From Clostridiales bacterium (lineage in GTDB: Bacteria; Bacillota; Clostridia; Oscillospirales; Oscillospiraceae): 5,079 nt of DNA. The translations under genes and the position numbers were made by a program. The notes under the pieces are model-generated. The model saw only the letters and a list, made by a program, of their open reading frames with translations, had not been told where the DNA came from and did not search any database. Positions 1 through 4,324 of this stretch are shown here, piece by piece (the stretch's first letter is position 1; each line of letters starts with the position of its first letter). The stretch is taken from contig JAHZEF010000166.1 in the NCBI GenBank assembly GCA_019422005.1, positions 1 to 5,079 on the forward strand. The letters are read 5' to 3'.

Positions 1-1379
1 GACCCGAGGAGGTCAAGCATGAGATCGAGGACGTGATCGGCCTTCCGGCGATGGATGCGCCCGAGATCTCGGCAAAAAACGGCATCAACATCCACGCCGT
101 GCTCGAGATGATCGTAAACGACGTTCCCGCGCCGAAGGGGGACCGGAATGCCCCCCTGCAGTGCCTGATCTTTGACAGCCAGTACGACTCCTACCGCGGC
201 GTGATCGTCTATCTGCGGGTGTTCAACGGCGTGGTAACGCCGGGCATGGATATCCGGATGATGGCTTCCGGCGCCGAATACCGCGTGGTGGAGTGCGGAT
301 ACCTCAGCCCCAAGGGGATGGTCCCCACCGACGGCCTGGGCGCCGGCGAGGTGGGGTATCTGACCGCCTCCATCAAAACAGTTTCCGATACCCGGGTGGG
401 CGATACCGTCACCGGGGCGGAGCGCCCCACAGCCGAGGCCCTGCCGGGCTACAAGGCTGTGCAGCCCATGGTGTTCGCCGGCATATATCCGGCCGACGGC
501 AGCAAATACGGGGATCTGCGCGATGCGCTGGAAAAGCTGCAGCTCAACGACGCGTCCATGACCTTTACGCAGGAAAACTCCATTGCGCTGGGCTTTGGTT
601 TCGGCTTGCTGGGGCTTCTGCACATGGAAATTATCATGGAGCGGCTGGAGCGGGAGTACAACCTGGATCTGATTACCACCGCGCCCAACGTCGTGTACCA
701 TATCACCAAGACCAGCGGAGAGCAGCTGGAGGTCTATACGCCGCTGAATTACCCGGATCCGGCGGAGATTGAGCTGGCGGAAGAGCCCTATGTAAAAGCC
801 GGCATCATCACGCCGCAGGAATACGTGGGCAATATTATGGAACTGTGCCAGCAGCGGCGCGGCGAATTCCGGAATATGACGTATCTGGACGCCGCACGGG
901 TGGAACTCCACTATGAAATGCCGCTCAACGAGATTATCTATGATTTCTTTGATTCCCTCAAATCCAGGACCAGGGGATATGCGTCCCTGGACTATGAGCT
1001 GTCCGGGTACCGCCCGAGCAAGCTGGTCAAGCTGGACATTCTGCTCAACGGGGAAATTGTGGATGCGCTGAGCTTTATCCTGTTTGCCGATAACGCGTAT
1101 CCCAGGGCCAGGAAGATCTGCGAGCGGCTCAAGGAACACATTCCGCGGCAGATGTTCGAAATTCCCGTCCAGGCGGCCATCGGGGGAAAGGTCATTGCCC
1201 GGGAGACCATCAAGGCGCTGCGCAAGGACGTGCTGGCCAAGTGCTACGGCGGCGATATCACCCGGAAAAAGAAGCTGCTGGAGAAGCAGAAGGAGGGCAA
1301 GAAGCGCATGCGCAGCTTCGGCAGCGTATCGGTACCCTCCGAAGCGTTTATGGCGGTGCTGAAGCTGGACGACGACTGA
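1..1379 (+). CDS. lepA: Elongation factor 4 (LepA/EF4), 5'-truncated by the window edge
   Basis: Ribosome-associated translational GTPase, related to EF-G, that acts on the 30S/70S ribosome in the cytoplasm. The reading frame is already open at the first full codon (position 3, Pro-Glu-Glu-Val), so the GTG at 33 is an internal Val and not a start. About 458 residues remain of the usual ~600. Missing are the P-loop, switch regions and NKID motif. Present are the G5 motif SAKNG (69-83), the beta-barrel domain 2, the EF-G-like domains and the LepA-specific C-terminal domain with YGGDITRKKKLLEKQKEGKK near the end. Family hallmarks include LNDAS, LITTAP, RGYASLDY and IPRQMFE. Two oddities: the conserved GFGFRCGFLGLLH block appears two residues short (GFGF directly followed by GLLGLLH, junction at 602/603), and the usual HRD before AY reads FAD (from 1083). 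Both still leave one continuous frame. The stop is TGA, and the next gene starts 18 bases later. Confidence 0.98.
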   Translation, partial: PEEVKHEIEDVIGLPAMDAPEISAKNGINIHAVLEMIVNDVPAPKGDRNAPLQCLIFDSQYDSYRGVIVYLRVFNGVVTPGMDIRMMASGAEYRVVECGYLSPKGMVPTDGLGAGEVGYLTASIKTVSDTRVGDTVTGAERPTAEALPGYKAVQPMVFAGIYPADGSKYGDLRDALEKLQLNDASMTFTQENSIALGFGFGLLGLLHMEIIMERLEREYNLDLITTAPNVVYHITKTSGEQLEVYTPLNYPDPAEIELAEEPYVKAGIITPQEYVGNIMELCQQRRGEFRNMTYLDAARVELHYEMPLNEIIYDFFDSLKSRTRGYASLDYELSGYRPSKLVKLDILLNGEIVDALSFILFADNAYPRARKICERLKEHIPRQMFEIPVQAAIGGKVIARETIKALRKDVLAKCYGGDITRKKKLLEKQKEGKKRMRSFGSVSVPSEAFMAVLKLDDD

Positions 1380-1397
1380 AATCAGGGGGGAAGGACG

Positions 1398-2033
1398 GTG
1401 CAGCAAAGCGCCTTGCCGAACAATTACCTCAGGATGCGGGACGCAATGGAACGGGAGTTCCTCCGGTATCCGCAGGAACGTATGATCCGCCAGTTCCGCC
1501 TGGCGCACGACCGGGAGTTTTTGTATCTGAATTTTGCAGGGCTGCCCTACCGGATTCACCGGGCCAGCGGCCGCGTATCGCCGGCCGGCGGGCCGGAGCG
1601 CGGCGGCCATGCCGATTATAATGTGAGCATGACAATCTTTGACGTGCTGTGCTGCGCATCGCCCGGCTGCCGGCTGGCAGGGCGGTTTGAACCGATCCAC
1701 AGCGTGAAGGGCGTGCCCCGGACGGCAGCGGTCGGATCCGGCCTGTTTGCGGAAGCGGCGGGGTATTTCGCGGGGCGCTGCGCAGAACTGCGGGACGCCT
1801 GCGAGCAGCTGGGCGGAACGCCGTCGGATGCTGCGGGCGATGTATCGTACCGGCTTCCGCTGTTTGAGTTTCTGCCGGTAATCCTGCAGTTTTGGGATGC
1901 AGATGAAGAGTTCCCCGCGGGGCTGAAATGGATGTGGGATGAAAACATTTTGGACTTCATGCATTTTGAAACGACTTTTTTTGCAGCCAACCATCTGCTG
2001 GAACGGCTGAAGCGCCTGTGCTCCGGAGGATAA
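1398..2033 (+). CDS. DUF3786-family protein of unknown function
   Basis: 211-residue soluble protein with no signal peptide or membrane segment visible. I recognise the pattern of the DUF3786 family from memory: Tyr-Asn-Val-Ser-Met-Thr-Ile-Phe-Asp-Val-Leu around residues 74-84, an LGG at 138-140 followed by a GDVSYRLP segment (147-154), then LPVILQFWDADEEFP (159-173) and a closing WDENILDFMHFET (180-192). No function is established for the family that I can name, and no catalytic motif is obvious. Cysteines occur at 85, 86, 91, 128, 135 and 208 but not in a clear metal-binding spacing. The GTG start is chosen because a purine-rich Shine-Dalgarno (GGGGGGAAGG, 1385-1394, 3 bases before the start, with its GGGG core further upstream) precedes it. 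An ATG at 1434 is a weaker alternative. It lies 18 bases after lepA and 35 bases before hemW, so it is probably co-transcribed with both, which gives a context link but no specific role. Confidence 0.85.
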   Translation: MQQSALPNNYLRMRDAMEREFLRYPQERMIRQFRLAHDREFLYLNFAGLPYRIHRASGRVSPAGGPERGGHADYNVSMTIFDVLCCASPGCRLAGRFEPIHSVKGVPRTAAVGSGLFAEAAGYFAGRCAELRDACEQLGGTPSDAAGDVSYRLPLFEFLPVILQFWDADEEFPAGLKWMWDENILDFMHFETTFFAANHLLERLKRLCSGG

Positions 2034-2057
2034 AGCCTTCCGGCATTCCGCCAATGC

Positions 2058-2062
2058 GAGGT
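2058..2062 (+). promoter_or_regulatory. Ribosome binding site that fixes the hemW start
   Basis: GAGGT six bases before the ATG at 2069. It favours this start over the in-frame GTG at 2018 (which would overlap the upstream gene) and the ATG at 2054, neither of which has a well-placed site. The protein from 2069 also begins with the usual short lead-in to the GIYVHIPFC motif. Confidence 0.7.
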
Positions 2063-2068
2063 ATCATC

Positions 2069-3241
2069 ATGGAAAAAAACCTTGGAATTTATGTTCATAT
2101 CCCCTTCTGCCGCAGCAAGTGCGAATACTGCGATTTTTATTCCCTGGGCGGCGGGCGCACCAAAGAATTGATGGACCGGTATCTCCATGCGCTGGTGATG
2201 CACATCCGGGAAACGGCCTCGCTGGCGCCGGATTATCTGGTGGACTCGGTCTACTTCGGCGGCGGAACGCCTTCCTTTTTCGGCGCCGACGGCCTCAAGC
2301 GGATTTTTGCCGAGCTGGACCGGCGGTTCAACATTGCCAGGGACTGCGAGGTGACCTTTGAGGCCAACCCGGATTCCGTCAATGCCATCACGCTCAAGAA
2401 GCTGCAGGCGGCCGGCTTCAACCGCATGAGCCTGGGCGTTCAGAACGACGCCGACGAGGTCCTCAGGGCCCTGGGACGGCCCCATACCTATGAGCAGGCC
2501 GCGCAGGCGGTGGAAAAAGCCCGGGCGGCCGGCTTTGAGAACGTATCGGTGGATCTGATGTTCGGCCTGCCGAACCAGTCCCGGGAAAAATGGATGAAGA
2601 CGCTGCGCAACGTGCTGAACCTGAAGCCGGATCACGTTTCCTGCTACGGCCTGAAGGTAGAACCGGGCACGCCCCTGTACACCTATCAGGACGGCGCGAA
2701 CCTGCCCGATGACGACGCGCAGGCGGATATGTACCTCTACGCGGTGGAGACGCTGGAGGATTTCGGCTATGCCCAGTATGAAGTCTCCAACTTTGCGCGG
2801 GAGGGGATGGCGTGCCGGCACAATCTGAAATACTGGACCGGCGGGGAATACCTGGGCTTCGGCCCCTCGGCCTCGTCGGACTTTGCAGGCAAGCGCTTTA
2901 CGGCCGCGGCGGATCTGGAGGGGTATATCCAGGGCGTGATGAACCGGGGCGTGATTCTGTCGGAGTGCGAAAGCATCGCGCCCAGAGAGCGGGCCGGCGA
3001 ATACCTGATGCTGCGCCTGCGCATTGCCGAGGGGATCTCCGAGCAGGAGTATACCAGCCGCTTCCTGCTGCCCTTCCGGCTGCTGGACAAGGCGCTGCAG
3101 ATCTATCAGAAGCAGGGCCTGGCCGTTCTGGAGGACGGGCGCTGGCGCCTGACGCCCAAGGGCCTGCTGCTGTCCAACCAGATCATCGGCACGCTGCTGG
3201 AAGTGCAGGAACGCACGGCGCCGGCGGCCAGAAAGCGCTGA
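2069..3241 (+). CDS. hemW: Radical SAM protein HemW (coproporphyrinogen III oxidase-like, heme chaperone type)
   Basis: 390 residues, close to the family's usual 375-400. The N-terminus carries the radical-SAM cluster motif C-x3-C-x2-C (Cys14, Cys18, Cys21) inside HIPFCRSKCEYCDFYS, which binds a 4Fe-4S cluster and S-adenosylmethionine. Further family marks are YFGGGTP (62-68), EANPDS (98-103), SLGVQ (121-125), DLMFGLPNQ (162-170), YEVSNFA (237-243) and HNLKYW (251-256), then a C-terminal HemN_C-type domain at about 300-380. True coproporphyrinogen dehydrogenase HemN has a further cysteine after the motif (CxxCxC), whereas here Cys21 is followed by Asp-Phe, as in HemW. Characterised HemW proteins bind heme and pass it to other proteins and do not oxidise coproporphyrinogen, so older annotations as 'oxygen-independent coproporphyrinogen III oxidase' are likely misleading. 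It is the last gene of the lepA unit. The usual Bacillota follow-on gene hrcA is absent. Confidence 0.96.
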   Translation: MEKNLGIYVHIPFCRSKCEYCDFYSLGGGRTKELMDRYLHALVMHIRETASLAPDYLVDSVYFGGGTPSFFGADGLKRIFAELDRRFNIARDCEVTFEANPDSVNAITLKKLQAAGFNRMSLGVQNDADEVLRALGRPHTYEQAAQAVEKARAAGFENVSVDLMFGLPNQSREKWMKTLRNVLNLKPDHVSCYGLKVEPGTPLYTYQDGANLPDDDAQADMYLYAVETLEDFGYAQYEVSNFAREGMACRHNLKYWTGGEYLGFGPSASSDFAGKRFTAAADLEGYIQGVMNRGVILSECESIAPRERAGEYLMLRLRIAEGISEQEYTSRFLLPFRLLDKALQIYQKQGLAVLEDGRWRLTPKGLLLSNQIIGTLLEVQERTAPAARKR

Positions 3242-3245
3242 ATTG

Positions 3246-3290
3246 TCCCATATGTTGTGCGGCGGCTGTTTCCGGGGCACAAGTTTGGGA
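3246..3290 (+). repeat. Imperfect inverted repeat just after hemW
   Basis: TCCCA (3246-3250) pairs with TGGGA (3286-3290), and inside it TTGTGC (3255-3260) pairs with GCACAA (3277-3282). A further CGG/CCG pairing (3263-3265 with 3272-3274) is possible. The stem starts 5 bases after the hemW stop, where a terminator would sit, but only TTT follows it, so it is not a good intrinsic terminator. It could be a weak terminator, an mRNA 3'-end stabiliser or a protein-binding site. It contains the first copy of a 13-base direct repeat. Confidence 0.4.
3258..3270 (+). repeat. 13-base direct repeat, copy 1 (upstream of the rpmH promoter)
   Basis: TGCGGCGGCTGTT, identical to 3410-3422 and 152 bases upstream of it. 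This copy lies about 50 bases before the -35 box. The flanking bases differ, so the identity is exactly 13 bases. Its role is unknown. Confidence 0.5.
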
Positions 3291-3298
3291 TTTCCGCC

Positions 3299-3348
3299 AA
3301 AAAACATGCAAATTTCGGTTGACAGCCGGATAAGCCATACGATATAAT
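3299..3348 (+). promoter_or_regulatory. rpmH promoter: consensus -35/-10 with an UP-element-like region
   Basis: TTGACA at 3319-3324 and TATAAT at 3343-3348 are both perfect matches to the housekeeping sigma-factor consensus, separated by 18 bases. Upstream lie an A6 run (3299-3304) and AAATTT (3310-3315), placed where the distal and proximal UP subsites bound by the RNA polymerase alpha subunit would be. Transcription should begin near 3354-3358, leaving a leader of about 100 bases before rpmH. This combination fits a strong constitutive promoter for a ribosomal-protein gene. It separates the rpmH cluster from the lepA-hemW unit. Confidence 0.88.
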
Positions 3349-3362
3349 AGCATCCGTATCTT

Positions 3363-3375
3363 CCCCTCAAAGGGG
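3363..3375 (+). other. Small leader hairpin containing a possible Shine-Dalgarno
   Basis: CCCCT (3363-3367), loop CAA, AGGGG (3371-3375): a perfect 5-bp stem starting about 8 bases after the predicted transcription start. The 3' arm (AGGGG) is also a plausible ribosome binding site for the tiny ORF at 3381, so folding would hide it. Confidence 0.4.
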
Positions 3376-3380
3376 TAGCT

Positions 3381-3392
3381 ATGCCTAAATGA
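3381..3392 (+). CDS. Candidate three-codon leader ORF (Met-Pro-Lys-stop)
   Basis: ATG CCT AAA TGA lies in the rpmH 5' leader, with AGGGG five bases before its ATG. It ends 8 bases before the GC-rich leader hairpin. An ORF this short with a usable ribosome site is often chance. Expression is not shown by the sequence alone. Confidence 0.2.
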   Translation: MPK

Positions 3393-3400
3393 ACTCGCTG

Positions 3401-3420
3401 CGGCCGCCCTGCGGCGGCTG
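3401..3420 (+). other. GC-rich hairpin in the rpmH leader
   Basis: GCCGCC (3403-3408) pairs with GGCGGC (3413-3418) around the loop CTGC. G3402-U3419 and C3401-G3420 extend it to 8 bp. The 3' arm is part of copy 2 of the 13-base repeat. Only a broken U-rich stretch follows and the rpmH ribosome site begins 17 bases later, so it is not a convincing intrinsic terminator. It may be a leader structure that affects mRNA stability or rpmH translation. Confidence 0.45.
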
Positions 3421-3422
3421 TT
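3410..3422 (+). repeat. 13-base direct repeat, copy 2 (in the rpmH leader)
   Basis: TGCGGCGGCTGTT, identical to 3258-3270. This copy lies about 55 bases after the predicted transcription start, inside the descending arm of the leader hairpin. Confidence 0.5.
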
Positions 3423-3453
3423 GAGCATATTCTTATCAGGAGGTGTACTCAAA

Positions 3454-3594
3454 ATGGCTACCGTTCGTACCTATCAGCCCAAGAAGCGTTACAGATCCAA
3501 GGTCTGCGGCTTCAGAAAAAGAATGTCCACCGCCAACGGCCGCAAGGTCCTGGCCCGTCGCCGTGCCAAAGGCAGAGCCAAGCTGACCTACTAA
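3454..3594 (+). CDS. rpmH: 50S ribosomal protein bL34
   Basis: 46-residue, extremely basic protein of the large ribosomal subunit that binds 23S rRNA. The core RTYQPKKRYRSKVCGFRKRM and the following STANGRKVLARRRAKGR match the bL34 consensus nearly residue for residue. Compared with the commonest form it has a slightly longer start (Met-Ala-Thr-Val-Arg rather than Met-Lys-Arg) and ends in KLTY. The start is certain: a full AGGAGGTG (3438-3445) lies 8 bases upstream. It is the first gene of the rpmH-rnpA-yidD-yidC cluster and stands directly behind the strong promoter at 3319-3348. In most Bacillota dnaA and the chromosomal origin lie upstream of rpmH, but here hemW does. Confidence 0.99.
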   Translation: MATVRTYQPKKRYRSKVCGFRKRMSTANGRKVLARRRAKGRAKLTY

Positions 3595-3634
3595 GAATCC
3601 GGACCGCAGAATACTGCTCGAACACGATTTTTAA

Positions 3635-3665
3635 GGGGTGAATGGAAACTTTTTCTGTTCGCCCC
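3635..3665 (+). other. 14-bp hairpin in the rpmH-rnpA spacer (possible attenuator or processing site)
   Basis: Bases 3635-3648 (GGGGTGAATGGAAA) pair continuously with 3652-3665 (TTTCTGTTCGCCCC) around a 3-base loop: 14 pairs, of which three are G-U. No T-run follows the stem, so a simple intrinsic terminator is unlikely. The sequence CCTCC (3665-3669) at its 3' foot is complementary to GGAGG in the rnpA ribosome site (3701-3705). The 118-base spacer carries no other gene. A stem here would suit partial transcription stop, RNase cleavage or 3'-end protection that lowers rnpA output relative to rpmH. Confidence 0.6.
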
Positions 3666-3698
3666 CTCCGTTTATGTCTGAAAATGCCGCAGTTTTCC

Positions 3699-3705
3699 GG
3701 GGAGG
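3699..3705 (+). promoter_or_regulatory. Ribosome binding site that fixes the rnpA start
   Basis: GGGGAGG seven bases before the ATG at 3713. It decides against the in-frame GTG at 3638, which lies inside the spacer hairpin and would add 25 residues unlike any RnpA N-terminus. Confidence 0.85.
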
Positions 3706-3712
3706 CAAGTCC

Positions 3713-4063
3713 ATGCAGTTTTCCCAATCCCTGAAACAGAATCACCTGTTCCGGCGGCTGTACCGCCGCGGCTCCAGCGCCGCCAACCGCTACCTGGTTC
3801 TCTACTGCCGCAGAAACGGACAGGCCTGCAACCGGGTGGGGCTGACGGTATCGGCCAAGCTGGGGCATGCGGTGGCCCGCAACCGGCTGCGCCGCCGCCT
3901 GCGTGAAATCTACCGGCTTCAGGAGCACCGGTTCTGCCGCGGCTATGATCTTGTGGTCGTCGCCCGCAGCCGCGCTGTGGATGCGGAGTACCGGCAGCTG
4001 GAGCAGGCCTACCTTTCGCTGGCCGGCCGCCTCGGCCTGCTGCAGGAAGGCGGAGAGGAATGA
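3713..4063 (+). CDS. rnpA: Ribonuclease P protein component
   Basis: 116 residues, typical for the family (about 110-120), strongly basic. RnpA is the protein subunit that binds the catalytic RNase P RNA and helps it recognise the 5' leader of precursor tRNA. The N-terminus FSQSLKQNHLFRRLYRRG (residues 3-20) is the classic opening, followed by NRVGLTVSAKLGHAVARNR (40-58) and the RNR signature helix RNRLRRRLRE (56-65) that contacts RNA. The C-terminal YDLVVVARSRA segment (78-88) is also typical. It lies 118 bases after rpmH and overlaps yidD by four bases (ATGA). No separate promoter is evident, so it probably depends on read-through from the rpmH promoter. The RNA partner gene rnpB is not in this window. 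Confidence 0.97.
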   Translation: MQFSQSLKQNHLFRRLYRRGSSAANRYLVLYCRRNGQACNRVGLTVSAKLGHAVARNRLRRRLREIYRLQEHRFCRGYDLVVVARSRAVDAEYRQLEQAYLSLAGRLGLLQEGGEE

Positions 4064-4278
4064 AGATGAAACGGCTGCTTCTGGCATTGATTCGAGGGTA
4101 TCAAAAGCATATATCGCCCGCCTTTCCGCCCCGGTGCCGCTTTTCGCCCACCTGCTCCCAGTATGCAGTGGAGGCAATCGAAAAATACGGCGCCTGCAAG
4201 GGCGGCTGGCTTGCGTTCCGGCGGTTCCTGCGGTGCCAGCCTTTTTACAGGGGGGACTACTTCGATCCGGTCCCCTGA
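4060..4278 (+). CDS. yidD: Membrane protein insertion efficiency factor YidD
   Basis: 72-residue small protein (family about 70-85) with an N-terminal amphipathic or hydrophobic helix (KRLLLALIRGYQKHISP) thought to attach it to the inner face of the membrane, where it assists YidC/Sec-dependent insertion. The conserved core is Cys26-Arg-Phe-Ser-Pro-Thr-Cys32-Ser-Gln-Tyr35, then EAIEKYGACKGGW (38-50) and Cys59-Gln-Pro-Phe, ending in DPVP. The C-terminal block usually resembling CHPFHPGG is changed here to CQPFYRGDYF, a moderate departure. The start at 4060 forms an ATGA overlap with rnpA. A second ATG at 4066 has better spacing to the GGAGAGG at 4052-4058 and would give a 70-residue protein, so either start is possible. 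It lies between rnpA and yidC, the standard order. Confidence 0.95.
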   Translation: MKMKRLLLALIRGYQKHISPAFPPRCRFSPTCSQYAVEAIEKYGACKGGWLAFRRFLRCQPFYRGDYFDPVP

Positions 4279-4324
4279 AGGCGGTGCAGATGCGCTCCCA
4301 GTCTACCAATGAAAGGACGACAAC

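Noticed and set aside
33..35. GTG as the lepA start
   Set aside because: Conserved LepA sequence (PEEVKHEIED) continues in frame upstream to the window edge, so this codon is an internal valine.
293..772. Overlapping + strand frame inside lepA, and similar frames at 1084-1362 and 1241-1621
   Set aside because: Their compositions are Arg/Gly/Ala-rich shadows of lepA and the next gene, with no family resemblance.
2018..2068. Upstream GTG start for hemW
   Set aside because: It would overlap the previous gene by 16 bases, lacks a placed ribosome site and adds residues not typical of HemW.
1616..3370. Long open frame on the - strand (584 codons) across the DUF3786 gene and hemW
   Set aside because: It lies opposite two well-recognised genes, runs over the rpmH promoter, and its translation is low-complexity, rich in Arg, Gln, Pro and Ala with no recognisable domain. 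GC-rich coding DNA often leaves the opposite strand open.
3242..3453. Chromosomal origin or DnaA-box cluster upstream of rpmH
   Set aside because: No sequence close to TTATCCACA on either strand was seen by eye. The region is explained by a promoter and leader.
3606..3632. Possible intrinsic terminator after rpmH (GCAG-AATA-CTGC stem, then TTTTT at 3628-3632)
   Set aside because: The stem has only 4 bp and the T-run is separated from it by 10 bases, so it does not form a usual terminator.
3638..3712. Upstream GTG start for rnpA
   Set aside because: It sits inside the 14-bp hairpin, encodes a non-family extension, and GGGGAGG clearly serves the ATG at 3713.
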